This document shows positions 34,295 through 43,769 of a stretch of DNA of 64,000 bases, piece after piece. Position 1 is the first letter of the stretch; each line of letters begins with the position of its first letter. Origin of the DNA: Verrucomicrobiota bacterium (GTDB lineage Bacteria; Verrucomicrobiota; Verrucomicrobiia; Verrucomicrobiales; Akkermansiaceae). Where the stretch lies: positions 1 through 64,000 of the forward strand of contig JAFLEH010000021.1 of assembly GCA_017301995.1 (NCBI GenBank). Direction: 5' to 3'. The translations under genes were made by a program, and so were the position numbers. The notes beneath the pieces were generated by a model. The model ran no database searches, was not told where the DNA came from, and saw only the letters and a list, made by a program, of their open reading frames with translations.

Positions 34295-34485
34295 GTTATC
34301 AGATGTCCCACAGCGACAGCCATTCGCCCCCCAATGGTGGCGCGCTCCCGACGCAGAGCGCACGAGAATGATCCGGCGAACAACTGATTGCGAAGCACCC
34401 CTCTTTCCCCCACATTCTCCTGCGGCCCCGGCGGTGCCGCGCTACCCGGCTTCACCATTCTCCACTCATCTCCCGCCGGAGAATT
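34295..34485. other. Non-coding stretch between terminator and duplicated fragment
   Basis: No frame here has a family signature or credible start. The sequence is GC-rich without obvious repeats; it may be part of the segment rearranged with the pectate-lyase gene. Confidence 0.5.
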
Positions 34486-34656
34486 CACTCACTCCACCCT
34501 CACCGCGTTTTCCGGGCAGACCTCGCGTCAGGCGTCGCAGCGGGTGCACAGGTCGGTCAGGATGAAATGCCGCTGATAGGGGAGTGGGGGGATGGCCGCG
34601 ACCGGGCGCAAAGCGTGCAACCCACGCGGTCGGCGGTAATCGAGTAGGTGATCAGG
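34486..34656 (-). pseudogene. Decayed copy of the 3' end of the HndABC-like gene
   Basis: This segment matches the 3' end of the redox gene at 36584-36764 over its whole length. Both encode, on the minus strand, IPxLPYQRHFILTDxCTRCDA, part of the C-terminal ferredoxin domain. The left copy has scattered substitutions and lacks 10 bp between two GGGC words near 34600, which shifts the frame. It is not connected to any functional gene. It marks one edge of the segment carrying the pectate-lyase-fold gene. Confidence 0.85.
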
Positions 34657-34732
34657 AGAGTGGCTAGGATTGATTCCGGAGTTGCGTTCCGTTCCCGTTT
34701 GATTCAAAGAGTTGGCGTCCCACTCCCGCAGT

Positions 34733-36571
34733 ATGAAAATCTTCGCCCTTGTCTTCCTTGCTACCACCGCCACCGCGCTCGTCGCTTCGCCGTTTCCGTC
34801 CTGCGGAAATGTGGTGGACGTCACCAAGCCACCTTATGCCGCGAAGGCGGATGGCGTTACCGATGACACGGAGGCTCTACAGCGGGCGATCAACGAACAC
34901 ACCGGGCGGCATCATTTGTTGTTCTTCCCGCGTGGAATCTATCTTGTGAGCGCCACGCTGACATGGCCGAAGAAGTACGGCGGGCATGATAACTGGGGCA
35001 TGACCTATCTGTGCGGCGAACAGCGGGAAACCACCATCATAAGGCTAAAGGACGCGACCTTCACCGACCCGGAGAAGCCAAAGTCCATCATGTGGTGCGG
35101 GGGGTTCGGTTCGGCGGACTGGTTTCACAACTATGTCGAGAATCTAACGTTCGATGCGGGTGCGGGGAATCCCGGGGCGACGGCGCTGCAATTCTACTCA
35201 AACAACTCGGGAGCAGTGCGCGATTGCCGGTTTGTGGCCGGGCGAGGCAGCGGTCACACTGGCCTGGATTTGGCGCACAGCGACATGAACGGACCGCTGC
35301 TGGTTAGAGACTGCGTTGTCAGCGGTTTCAGGCGGGGAATCGCAACCGGGCATGCGGTGAACGGCCAGGTTTTCGAGCACCTCACCCTGAGCGGACAGTC
35401 GGAGGTCGGTTTTACCAACGAGGGGCAGACTATCAGCATTCGAGATTTAACCAGTGACAACACGGTTCCCGCGCTTTCCACCTACGGCACCCTGTGTTTG
35501 CTGGGAGCAAACCTTACGGGCCGCGGCGATGCGGAAGGAAAACCCGCCATCGTGAACTACAACGGCGGGCGCATCCTCCTGCGCGACATCAACACGACCG
35601 GCTACCGCCGCGCGCTGGGCGATGTTTCTCACACGCCGGATGCCGCCGCCGCGTTCCGGATCGAAGGCGCGGACAAACCAGGTAGCGAAGGACCCAACAT
35701 CGCCGAATACATCTCGCACCCCGCCACCCGTCCCTTTCCTTCGCCTTCAGGGTCGCTCCGATTGCCAGTGAAGGCGACTCCCGAGATTCCCAAAGACGAT
35801 CCGACGACATGGGCCAATGTGGATGAATTCGGAGCGGATCCGACCGGCCGGAAGGACTCCTCCCCCGCGATCCAAAAGGCAATGGACTCAGGTGCCACCA
35901 CGGTTTTTTTCCCCGGCAGTTACAATTTGCGGCAAACCGTGACGATCCGGGGCAAAGTCCGCCGGATCACCGGGCTCGGCGGACAAATCAACTACGGTGT
36001 TGGGCTGCATCCCGATTTTCAGCTTTCTGATGGCGACGCGCCCGTCGTGCGGATCGATCATTTCTCCCATATCCATGGCGGACTGGAGGTGGACACCAAG
36101 CGCTCTCTGGTGGCCGTTAGTGTGTCCGACTGCACCTTTGTTCCCACCGCTAAGGCGTTCGGTGCGGAGTGGTATTTCGAAGATGTTGTCACCCACGACT
36201 TGCGGCTTCGCGGGCAGAAACTCTGGGCGCGCCAGCTCAATATCGAGAACGAAGGCACGCATCTTGCGAACGACGGCGGCGATGTGTGGATTCTAGGCTA
36301 CAAAACCGAACGTGGTGGCACTCTGCTTCAAACCATCGGACGCGGGCGGAGCGAGATTCTCGGCGGCTTCAGCTACACCACAACCGCAGGCAAGCTCGCT
36401 CCCATGTTTGTCAATTCCGACTCGTCGGTTTGGGCCTTCTTCGGCGAAGTCTGTTACAACGGTGATCCGTTTGCGGTCCGGATCGTGGAGACGCGCGGCA
36501 CGGAAACCCGATCTATCGGAAACAACGACGGACATACAGCACCCTATTCGGGCCGCATGCAAGTTCGTTGA
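34733..36571 (+). CDS. Pectate-lyase superfamily (right-handed beta-helix) secreted protein
   Basis: This 612-aa protein starts at the ATG at 34733 with a signal peptide (IFALVFLATTATALVA). It then has VVDVTKPPYAAKADGVTDDTEALQRAINE (~27-55), the opening motif of the Pectate_lyase_3/GH55-like family. A second copy of that opening, NVDEFGADPTGRKDSSPAIQKAM, occurs near 365, so there are two beta-helix units as in GH55-type proteins. Expected role is binding or cleaving a polysaccharide outside the cell; no catalytic residues can be assigned. It is oriented against the neighbouring redox operon and ends 15 bp from that operon's stop. It lies between two copies of the redox gene's end, indicating insertion or rearrangement. 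Confidence 0.8.
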   Translation: MKIFALVFLATTATALVASPFPSCGNVVDVTKPPYAAKADGVTDDTEALQRAINEHTGRHHLLFFPRGIYLVSATLTWPKKYGGHDNWGMTYLCGEQRETTIIRLKDATFTDPEKPKSIMWCGGFGSADWFHNYVENLTFDAGAGNPGATALQFYSNNSGAVRDCRFVAGRGSGHTGLDLAHSDMNGPLLVRDCVVSGFRRGIATGHAVNGQVFEHLTLSGQSEVGFTNEGQTISIRDLTSDNTVPALSTYGTLCLLGANLTGRGDAEGKPAIVNYNGGRILLRDINTTGYRRALGDVSHTPDAAAAFRIEGADKPGSEGPNIAEYISHPATRPFPSPSGSLRLPVKATPEIPKDDPTTWANVDEFGADPTGRKDSSPAIQKAMDSGATTVFFPGSYNLRQTVTIRGKVRRITGLGGQINYGVGLHPDFQLSDGDAPVVRIDHFSHIHGGLEVDTKRSLVAVSVSDCTFVPTAKAFGAEWYFEDVVTHDLRLRGQKLWARQLNIENEGTHLANDGGDVWILGYKTERGGTLLQTIGRGRSEILGGFSYTTTAGKLAPMFVNSDSSVWAFFGEVCYNGDPFAVRIVETRGTETRSIGNNDGHTAPYSGRMQVR

Positions 36572-36583
36572 ACCAGGGGACCC

Positions 36584-36764
36584 CACTCACTCCACCTTCA
36601 CCGCGTTCTCCGGGCAGACTTCGCGGCAGGCGTCGCAGCGGGTGCACATGTCGGTTAGAATGAAATGCCGCTGATAGGGCAGTGTGGGAATGGCCGCCAC
36701 CGGGCATTTTTGGGCGCAAAGCGTGCAGCCCACGCAGTCGGCGGTGATCGAGTAGGTGATGAGG
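36584..36764. repeat. Intact right copy of the ~170-180-bp direct repeat flanking the pectate-lyase gene
   Basis: This is the terminal part of the HndABC-like gene (plus 3 bp) and is repeated, decayed, at 34486-34656, about 2.1 kb away in the same orientation. Confidence 0.85.
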
Positions 36765-38974
36765 CCGCGGCACTTGCCGGCCGGGCAGCGGCCGTGGAGA
36801 TGGGCCTCAAACTCGTCGCGGAAATAGCGCAGCGCGGAGAGCACCGGATTCGGCGCGGTTTTTCCGAGCCCGCAAAGGCTGGCGCGGCACACCATGTCGG
36901 AGAGCGTCGCCAGCTCAGTTAGGTCAGCGGCTTTCGCCTTGCCCTGGCACAGGCGGGTGAGCGTTTCCAGCATCCTCCGGGTACCCACCCGGCAGAAGGT
37001 GCATTTGCCGCACGACTCGCACTGGCAGAATTCCAGGAAATAACGGGCCATCTGCACCATACAGTCGTTTTTATCCAACACGATCAGCCCGCCGGACCCC
37101 ATGATGGCGCCCACCTTGGTGAGCGATTCATAATCGATCGGCGTGTCCGCGAGTTCGGCGGGAACGCACCCGCCGGAAGGACCGCCGATGAGCACCGCCT
37201 TGAACGGAGACCCATCCGGTGTGCCGCCGCCGATGTCCTGCACCACCTCGCGGATGGTGATGCCCATCGGAACTTCGATCAAACCGCCGCGTTTGATCTT
37301 CCCGGCGAGTGCGAACACCTTGGTCCCCTTGCTGGTGGCGCTGCCGATGGCCGCGTAGGCATCCGCACCGCGCCGCATAATCCACGGGATGTTGGCGAAG
37401 GTCTCCACATTGTTGATCAGCGTGGGCTTTCCATGATAACCCTGCTCGGCTGGATAGGGCGGCTTGAGGCGCGGAATGCCCCGGCGGCCTTCCATGGATT
37501 CCAGCATCGCGGTTTCCTCGCCGCAGACGAACGCGCCAGCGCCCTCGAACACATCCAGATCGAATCCATAGCCGGTCGCCGCCTCACCGCCGCCCAACAG
37601 CCCGTGTTCCCGGCACAACCGCAACGCCTCGCGCAGCCGCCTCACCGCCGACGGATACTCGGCGCGGACATAGATGTATCCCTTGCTGGCCCCCAACGCG
37701 TAGGCGGCGATCATCATGCCCTCGATCACCCGGAACGGGAACGACTCCATCAGCATCCGGTCCATGAACGCGCCGGGGTCTCCCTCATCGCCGTTGCAAA
37801 TGATATATTTTTGATCGGACTCCGCTGACCTAACCACCCGCCACTTGCGGGCGGTCGGAAACCCGGCGCCGCCACGCCCGCGCAGGCCGCTGCGGTCGAT
37901 GGCATCGATCACCGCCTCCGGTGACAGGGTGGTGACGCATTTCCGGAAGGCGTCGAACCCCTCGTGCGCAAGGTATTCGTCCAACCCCAACGGATCGAGC
38001 TTTCCGTAATGTTCGGTCGCGATGTGGACCTGCCGTCCGAAGAACGCGGCCACCCGCTCGCTAGGTTGGTTAGGCGTGCGTCCGGGACCGGGATCGTTCG
38101 CAACGTCCACGCCGGAAAGCCAGTCGAGCGCGCGGTTGACCCCCCGCCGCATCCATGGAAACACGCCGCGCGGCGAAAGATGCTTGCGGAGCAACGCCTC
38201 CACCCGCTCCGGCTGGATATCGGAAAACTGCCGGGGAGTTTCACCGGGTCGGGCGATCTCCACCAGCGGCGTGCGGTCGCACATCACCACACAGCCCACC
38301 GGTTTGATCCGCGCGTTGAGATTGCCCGCGGCCACTGCGGCCTGGAGGGCATCATGCGTCTTGCCGCAACCGCGTGCCACACAGCATGAGTCCAGACAAA
38401 TCCGGATCTCCACCGCATCGGGACCGGGAGCGGGCGGCTTTGGCGGCGCTTTCCTTCCGCGCTTCCGCTCTTTCTCCTCGCGCTTCAGAAAATCATCGAG
38501 AACCGCCGGCGCCTGATCGCGCGTCAGATGACCGTGGCTGTCATCATTGATCTGCACCACCGGAGCCAGCGTGCAACATCCCACGCAAAACACCTTCTCC
38601 ACGGTGAAGTCGCCCTTGGCATCGGTATCCTCACCGTCCGATATATGAAGATGCTTGCATAACGCATCATGCAAATCCTCCGCACCATGAATATGGCAGG
38701 CGGTGCCGTTGCAGACCTTCACATGATGCCGCCCCATCGGCCGATGGCGAAACTGGGCGTAAAACGTCGAAACCCCGGCCAGTGTGGCCGGCGGGATGCC
38801 GGTTAGATCGCACACCCGCTTCAGCGCGGCCTCCGGCAAATAGCGGTAATGCGCCTGCAAAGCCTGGAGAATCGGGATCGCCTGATCGCCTTCCCGGCCC
38901 AACCGGCCCACAACCTCATCCACATACGCCAAATCCACCGGCGCGGTTCTCCGGTTGTCAGATTCACCCGCCAT
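36587..38974 (-). CDS. Fused HndA-HndB-HndC-like (NuoE/NuoF-type) NAD(P)H-oxidising Fe-S flavoprotein
   Basis: This 795-aa protein starts at ATG 38974, overlapping the preceding gene by 11 nt. Residues ~20-160 are NuoE-like, with a [2Fe-2S] site CNGTAC...CVGCC (C-x4-C and C-x3-C). Residues ~185-260 are a second thioredoxin-like [2Fe-2S] module (CLDSCC...GCVVMC), as in HndB. From ~300 comes NuoF: RGRGGAGFPTARKW (FMN/NADH, ~362), CNGDEGDPGAFMDR and ESCGKCTFC (~650) plus SLCGLG for a [4Fe-4S] cluster. The C-terminus has two [4Fe-4S] sites (CVGCTLCAQKCP, CTRCDACREVCP). This is the order HndA-HndB-HndC of NADP-reducing hydrogenases, but no HndD catalytic subunit is encoded nearby. Predicted to move electrons between NAD(P)H and its Fe-S partners. 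Confidence 0.9.
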   Translation of the reverse strand: MAGESDNRRTAPVDLAYVDEVVGRLGREGDQAIPILQALQAHYRYLPEAALKRVCDLTGIPPATLAGVSTFYAQFRHRPMGRHHVKVCNGTACHIHGAEDLHDALCKHLHISDGEDTDAKGDFTVEKVFCVGCCTLAPVVQINDDSHGHLTRDQAPAVLDDFLKREEKERKRGRKAPPKPPAPGPDAVEIRICLDSCCVARGCGKTHDALQAAVAAGNLNARIKPVGCVVMCDRTPLVEIARPGETPRQFSDIQPERVEALLRKHLSPRGVFPWMRRGVNRALDWLSGVDVANDPGPGRTPNQPSERVAAFFGRQVHIATEHYGKLDPLGLDEYLAHEGFDAFRKCVTTLSPEAVIDAIDRSGLRGRGGAGFPTARKWRVVRSAESDQKYIICNGDEGDPGAFMDRMLMESFPFRVIEGMMIAAYALGASKGYIYVRAEYPSAVRRLREALRLCREHGLLGGGEAATGYGFDLDVFEGAGAFVCGEETAMLESMEGRRGIPRLKPPYPAEQGYHGKPTLINNVETFANIPWIMRRGADAYAAIGSATSKGTKVFALAGKIKRGGLIEVPMGITIREVVQDIGGGTPDGSPFKAVLIGGPSGGCVPAELADTPIDYESLTKVGAIMGSGGLIVLDKNDCMVQMARYFLEFCQCESCGKCTFCRVGTRRMLETLTRLCQGKAKAADLTELATLSDMVCRASLCGLGKTAPNPVLSALRYFRDEFEAHLHGRCPAGKCRGLITYSITADCVGCTLCAQKCPVAAIPTLPYQRHFILTDMCTRCDACREVCPENAVKVE

Positions 38975-40751
38975 TGCCGATGCAGTAGAGGTTCTTTTCG
39001 CCGCGCAGATAGATCCGGCCGGGCATGAACGCGGGAGACGCGCCAATGCCCTCGCCCAGATTGTTCCGGCCCGTCTCCTTGAAGCCTTCGTCGTCCGCGG
39101 TGCCGCTCAGCCATTCGCCCTTGCTTCCCAACAAATGCAGCTTGCCGTTGAACAAGGACGGCGACGCCTCGAACTTCACCTTGGTGTCATGTTCCCACAA
39201 CGCCTTGCCGGTCTTGGCGTCGAACGCATACAGAATCCCGAAAACCAGCGTGTAAACCCGCGGACCATCACATAACAAACTGCACATGTCCGGAAGCCCG
39301 GCATCCTCCTGTTTCCACGCGATATGAGTCTCCGTGACATCGCCCGTTCCATCCGGCTTGATCGCCGCAATGCAGGTGCGGTCGCAACCGACATATAACA
39401 ATCCGTTCGCGAAGACCGGCGATGGAGCCACATCGCCTTCCATGCACTTGGCTTTCCAGATCTCCTTGCCGTCGGCGGGATTGTAGGCGATCACCCACGG
39501 GTCCGCGGAAGTGATCACCTGCGGCTTGCCATTCACTTCGATGACAAGCGGACTGGTCCACGAATTGGCGACCTCGCGCGGGGTTTCCCACAGCGGCTTG
39601 CCGGTGACGACATCCAAACCCAGCAATTTCGACTTCCCGTCATCCGCCGCGCCCTGGTCCCACACGACGATCAGCACATTCCTCCAAAGCACGAGCGACG
39701 CGGCGTGCCCATACATGTTTTCCGGAGCGCCCAAACTGCGGACCCATAACTGCTTGCCCACCATGCTGATCGCCGCCACATCGCCGTTGGCGAAGATCGC
39801 GCAAACACGGCGTCCGTCAGTCGCCACGGTGGGTGCCGCGTGTCCGGTATCCTCCATCACTTCGGGCGGCTCCGCCCGCTCGCTTTGGGGCGTGCCCACC
39901 GGCGTTTTCCACAACAATTTCCCGGTGGCGGCCTCGTGGCAATACACCTCGCGCCGCTTCTCGGTCGCCCCGCTGGTGAACACCCGGCCACCCCACACCA
40001 CAGCCGAGTTCTCACCCGGCAATTCGAGCGGCGTTTTCCATACGATGTTCTTGCCGGATGGGCCATCCCATGTTTCCGGCACGTCGGTTAGTGAGGAAAC
40101 ACCCGAGCCATCGGCTCCGCGGAACCGCGGCCAGTTGGCGGCGATTTCCTCCGGCGACGGAAAATCATCGGCCGCCGGAACCGTTGAGGAGCCCGCACCA
40201 CCACTCCCTCCCGCCGGGGTCTCGGCGGTGCCGGAATGTTGCCACTGTGCGGACACATCCCAAACCAGGGGCAATGCCATGCCTGCAAGACCAAGCGCGC
40301 TCACCGTGACCGCGCGAGCCGCGACCGACGCCTTGATGTTAGGATCGGGGGGGCGGCCAGTGACACCCGCCATGGCGAACTTCGGACGCGAAAGAATCCG
40401 CGCACCGTGAAGTGTGCCCAGCAAAACGACCGCGCTCGCCAACAACGCCCAACCCGCGCGGCCGGCCAGTTTCTCCCGGACGAAATACTCCTCCCGAACC
40501 CGGCGGTCCAGCTCGCGGATCTCGGCTTTGAGCGGTTCGTTCTTCGGATCCTCCCGCAGTTTCGACTTGAGCGGCAGCAAGCCGGACGCCTCTACGACGC
40601 GAAGCTTGCCATTTCCCGCGCCCCGATAGAGACGGAACGAATTGTATAACAAAACGGCCGAAAGCAAGAAGGTTAGGGTGCCGGCCACCCAGGCGATCCG
40701 GCGGCAGGCGAGCGCCCAGGCAGGGCGGGGTGACGGTGTTTCGTCAGCCAT
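38964..40751 (-). CDS. Membrane-anchored PQQ-like beta-propeller protein (first propeller of the redox operon)
   Basis: This 595-aa protein starts at MADETPSPRP (40751), overlapping the preceding gene by 8 nt. It has a membrane helix at ~20-38, a charged helical segment (~60-90), a second helix near 100-118 and a third near 150. After a Gly/Ser linker comes WPRFRGADGSGVSS (~215) and a PQQ-like propeller with repeated AxDxxTGKxLWxT blades (ATGKLLWKTPVG, VTGKPLWETPRE, ADGKEIWKAKC, KTGKALWEHD). It ends YCIGNGG. It resembles PQQ-binding-like outer-membrane proteins (BamB/alcohol-dehydrogenase fold). No haem or clear PQQ-dehydrogenase active site is visible, so a scaffold or sensor role is more likely. 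Confidence 0.82.
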   Translation of the reverse strand: MADETPSPRPAWALACRRIAWVAGTLTFLLSAVLLYNSFRLYRGAGNGKLRVVEASGLLPLKSKLREDPKNEPLKAEIRELDRRVREEYFVREKLAGRAGWALLASAVVLLGTLHGARILSRPKFAMAGVTGRPPDPNIKASVAARAVTVSALGLAGMALPLVWDVSAQWQHSGTAETPAGGSGGAGSSTVPAADDFPSPEEIAANWPRFRGADGSGVSSLTDVPETWDGPSGKNIVWKTPLELPGENSAVVWGGRVFTSGATEKRREVYCHEAATGKLLWKTPVGTPQSERAEPPEVMEDTGHAAPTVATDGRRVCAIFANGDVAAISMVGKQLWVRSLGAPENMYGHAASLVLWRNVLIVVWDQGAADDGKSKLLGLDVVTGKPLWETPREVANSWTSPLVIEVNGKPQVITSADPWVIAYNPADGKEIWKAKCMEGDVAPSPVFANGLLYVGCDRTCIAAIKPDGTGDVTETHIAWKQEDAGLPDMCSLLCDGPRVYTLVFGILYAFDAKTGKALWEHDTKVKFEASPSLFNGKLHLLGSKGEWLSGTADDEGFKETGRNNLGEGIGASPAFMPGRIYLRGEKNLYCIGNGG

Positions 40752-42057
40752 TGCGGCCTCCTTTCTCCGGCACCGCCACCGGCACGCCGCGGCGGAGCAG
40801 CTCATACGGACATGCGCTGAAACACCGCGCGCAGGAAACACATCGCCCGGAATCCGTTTCGTAATCCGGCGTCGGCTCGGGGAACAGAATCCGCGCGAGT
40901 TTGAGCGCGATCACCAGGCCGAACAACCCGCCGATCACCCGTCCTAACATCAGAAACCGCTTTTCGAGTGCCATTGCCGAAGACATCGCGGCTGGAAGGT
41001 CCGCGCCATGCTGATGGAACGCCAGCAATTCATCCGGCAAGGGCGGTGAAATCTCTCCGCGCGCCTCGGCCGCCACCAGCGCCGCGAGTTTTCCCTGCGG
41101 ATGCAGCGGCATCGACAACAGCGCTGCCCGACCGCCGATCCAAGCGAAGCCCCAGGCCGCCAGCGGCAGCAACACGACTAACAAAACCAAGCGCCGCCGC
41201 GCCCCGGCCACCCGTTCGCGCGCGGTCGCCACCGGTTGCGGCGGATTGAGCGCGCCAAACGGACACGAGGTCTCGCACAACCGGCACTGGGTACATGCGC
41301 CGGGCGTGACCGTGGGCCGCCAACGCGCGAAACGCGACGCGACCCCCAGCAGCGCACCGTAGGGGCACAAATACCGGCAATACGGCCTGCCGACAAACAT
41401 CGAAAGCACCAGCATCGCCACCCCGGCAACCAGCATCACCCGCGGACCCGCCATCCGGAAGATCCCGACAAACGGATCGTATTTGCAAATCAGAAACATT
41501 CCGCCTGTCGCGGCTAACAAAACACCCGCCGCCAGATGGATCCACGGCAACACCCGCAGCACCTCATCCAGCCAAGTGGGGACCTTCACCGGCTTGACCA
41601 ACACCAGATCCTGGATCGCGCCATGCGGGCAAACACCCGAACAGAAACTCCGCCCCCACACCAGCGCCACCACCAGTGGAAGGGTGAACAGCGCCACCAC
41701 CGAAAGCGGCACCGCATAGGTCGGATCGGCGAGGCCAAGCGCCACATTCTGGATCGACCCGATCGCGCACACGCATCCGCGCCGCCAAAAGCCGAAGTAT
41801 AACAGGGAAAGAATCGAAAGCACCACCACACCGCGCCGCGAGCGGCCTTTCAGGCTCAGCCACGACGCCCATAACAACCCAACCGACAGCACCACCACGT
41901 CGATCCATCCCACCCCGCGTGTTTCCGGACCGGGCACCACCAGATGCGGAACCTTGTGATCGGTGAAATCCGGCGGCGGAAACCGCTCAACGCCAAATGC
42001 AACCGGAGCGAGCGCCAGCAAACAAACCAACATGATCCACCCGGCCGCCCTCCTCAT
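40744..42057 (-). CDS. NapH-like polytopic Fe-S membrane protein
   Basis: This 437-aa protein starts at ATG 42057 (ATGA overlap with the gene before) and has a signal-like first helix (GWIMLVCLLALAPVAFG). Several membrane segments follow, with the NapH/NosR/RdxA-type motifs CSGVCPHGAIQDL (~160), YCRYLCPYGALLG (~245) and a ferredoxin site CTQCRLCETSCPFGAL (~275). A second [4Fe-4S] site CVSCARCFSACPYELL lies at the C-terminus (~415). An extra CVCAIGSIQN motif sits in the first half. The family passes electrons from quinol or to periplasmic Fe-S partners. With the NapG-like protein encoded just upstream it forms the probable membrane conduit of this operon. Confidence 0.88.
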   Translation of the reverse strand: MRRAAGWIMLVCLLALAPVAFGVERFPPPDFTDHKVPHLVVPGPETRGVGWIDVVVLSVGLLWASWLSLKGRSRRGVVVLSILSLLYFGFWRRGCVCAIGSIQNVALGLADPTYAVPLSVVALFTLPLVVALVWGRSFCSGVCPHGAIQDLVLVKPVKVPTWLDEVLRVLPWIHLAAGVLLAATGGMFLICKYDPFVGIFRMAGPRVMLVAGVAMLVLSMFVGRPYCRYLCPYGALLGVASRFARWRPTVTPGACTQCRLCETSCPFGALNPPQPVATARERVAGARRRLVLLVVLLPLAAWGFAWIGGRAALLSMPLHPQGKLAALVAAEARGEISPPLPDELLAFHQHGADLPAAMSSAMALEKRFLMLGRVIGGLFGLVIALKLARILFPEPTPDYETDSGRCVSCARCFSACPYELLRRGVPVAVPEKGGRNG

Positions 42058-42623
42058 TTTCCGCCCTCCCCTTTTCCCCGCAGCTTGTAGGGCGACGACG
42101 CCGGCAACTGACGAAACGCCTGTGCCGGACAGGTCACGGCAATCGCGCACATGTTGCAGTTGATGCACAGATCGTGGTTGACCTGCAGATACATCGATCC
42201 GTTGCCGAACATGTTGCAGCCTTTCACGCACTTCCCGCAACCGACGCACAAATCGCGCAAAATGTTATATTCATAATACGGCTCCTCAATGAACTTGCGG
42301 GCGATCGCGCCGGTCGGGCAAAGCTGGTTCTCCGCTCCTTCGTCGAGGTTGACCGGTTCGGGTTCGAAATAGGCGGTACACAGTTTGCAGTAGCCGCACA
42401 TGCCGTGGGTATGGACGCATTTGACGGCGGACACCTCGAGTACGCAATCGGTCGCGCAACGGCCGCACTGGATGCATTTGTCGGCATCGATCTGCCAGCG
42501 GGTCTCGCTCTGGCTCTCGCGACCGACGAGATAGCCGCCGGTTCCGCCAAATCCTAGCAGACCAATCCCGCGGATGGTGGTTTTGAGCAACTCGCGGCGA
42601 CTGAGATCCGATTCCTTGCTCAC
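42054..42623 (-). CDS. NapG-like Tat-exported ferredoxin-type protein
   Basis: This 189-aa protein starts at the GTG at 42623 (GTGA overlap) and has a twin-arginine signal (SRRELLKTTIRGIGLLGF). Cysteine-rich sites follow: CIQCGRCATDC (~49), CGYCKLC (~76), QLCPTGAI (~101), CVGCGKCVKGC (~125) and CINCNMCAIAVTCP (~152). This is enough for up to four [4Fe-4S] clusters, as in NapG/MauM. It would sit in the periplasm next to the NapH-like membrane protein and relay electrons. The C-terminus is Lys/Gly-rich. Confidence 0.88.
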   Translation of the reverse strand: MSKESDLSRRELLKTTIRGIGLLGFGGTGGYLVGRESQSETRWQIDADKCIQCGRCATDCVLEVSAVKCVHTHGMCGYCKLCTAYFEPEPVNLDEGAENQLCPTGAIARKFIEEPYYEYNILRDLCVGCGKCVKGCNMFGNGSMYLQVNHDLCINCNMCAIAVTCPAQAFRQLPASSPYKLRGKGEGGK

Positions 42624-43717
42624 GGCGCGGCCTCCTTTCTCCGCATGATCCTAACCGTTGCTCCCACGCTATCGAGCACGATCACGCGGCCCTGCGCGTC
42701 GATGGCCGCATAGATTCCCACGTTGAGCACTTCCGGCGTCCCGGCGTTGGCCGCCTTGAGGTATTCGGGAAACGCCTCCGGGCCCGCCACCAGTCCGGAG
42801 AACCCGCCATGCGCGTCATACAGTTTCACCCGCGGCAGACCCTTCTCGCAGGTCACGAACGAACCGTCGGGAAACACCTCGAAACTAACCGGATTGCAAC
42901 ATCCGCAGAATCCCTCCACCGCGAACGATCCCCTGCCCCACGCGATTTCAAGATCGCCATCGGTGGTGAACGCCTCGATCTGGTGTTCTCCCGGGTTGGC
43001 AATCCGCAACAGACCGTCGGGCGCCATCCGCACGCAGAAATACGGGCTGGGAACCACGAATCCACGCAGGTTTCTATCCAAATCGCGCGCGCCGATCACC
43101 GCGATCTTCTTGCCCTTCGGATCGAGCTTCACCACCACCCGGCCTCCGGCGTCGGCCACATAGATGGCGGCCCCGGTGACAGCGATGGACGTCGGCACGA
43201 ACTTCCCCTCCGGCTGCGCCCACCACCCGGCTTCAGTTCCCGCGGCATCCAGCACGCGGATACCTCCCGCATGGCCGACAAACCATCCGCCGCCGGGCCG
43301 GGCGGCCACCGAGTACACCGGCAAAGCGAGCGGCATTTCCTCCAACATTTCACCGGCGGCCGAAAACCTCCGCAGCCCGGACCCATCGCCCACACATATC
43401 GAACCATCCGCTCCGAGCGCCAGCGCGCGCGGACGTTCCATGCCGGTGGCAAAGCGTTTTTCCTCGGTGAACTTCACCATCGCCGGATCGGTCTGTTGGA
43501 AACGCGAGACATCATAAGTGAACTCCGGCCCAAGCGGCGGTTTCGGGCGCGCCTCACGCTCGGTTAGGAACAGGCGCTTGCCCGCGAATCCGGCCAAACC
43601 GCCCATGCCCACCACGCCGCCGCCAATCAAAGCGGCCCGCAGCAACGAACGCCGGTTGGCCGCCGCATCGGGCTCCGCCGAATCCGCATCAGGTGGATTG
43701 TTGGGGCTTTCGGTCAC
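42620..43717 (-). CDS. Anchored NHL-type beta-propeller of the redox operon
   Basis: This 365-aa protein starts at GTG 43717. A twin-arginine-like N-terminus (NRRSLLRAALIGGGVVGMGGLAG, ~21-43) suggests Tat export or membrane anchoring. The body is a beta-propeller of NHL/SMP-30 type with blades such as RPRALALGADGSICVGDGSG, PTSIAVTGAAIYVADAGG, PDGLLRIANPGEHQIEAF and PDGSFVTCEKGLPRVKLYD. A conserved GFCGCCNPVSFEVF carries three Cys that could bind a metal. It overlaps the NapG-like gene by 4 nt. It may be a docking or ligand-binding subunit. Confidence 0.8.
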   Translation of the reverse strand: MTESPNNPPDADSAEPDAAANRRSLLRAALIGGGVVGMGGLAGFAGKRLFLTEREARPKPPLGPEFTYDVSRFQQTDPAMVKFTEEKRFATGMERPRALALGADGSICVGDGSGLRRFSAAGEMLEEMPLALPVYSVAARPGGGWFVGHAGGIRVLDAAGTEAGWWAQPEGKFVPTSIAVTGAAIYVADAGGRVVVKLDPKGKKIAVIGARDLDRNLRGFVVPSPYFCVRMAPDGLLRIANPGEHQIEAFTTDGDLEIAWGRGSFAVEGFCGCCNPVSFEVFPDGSFVTCEKGLPRVKLYDAHGGFSGLVAGPEAFPEYLKAANAGTPEVLNVGIYAAIDAQGRVIVLDSVGATVRIMRRKEAAP

Positions 43718-43769
43718 GTCTGTTTGAAGGGTTGCGGGGTTTCATGACTCACGAACATTCGGTTGGATT

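Noticed and set aside
34204..34488. 94-codon minus-strand frame over the terminator
   Set aside because: It runs through a perfect intrinsic terminator and the end of the double-HTH gene, and has no family signature.
36587..38974. Respiratory complex I or an [FeFe]-hydrogenase locus
   Set aside because: Only NuoE/NuoF-like parts are present; no NuoG with H-cluster, no NuoBCD and no membrane antiporter subunits are encoded in the window.
38964..40751. PQQ-dependent alcohol dehydrogenase
   Set aside because: The propeller has PQQ-like blades but no recognisable catalytic Asp/Cys-Cys arrangement and no haem site; the fold alone does not prove cofactor binding.
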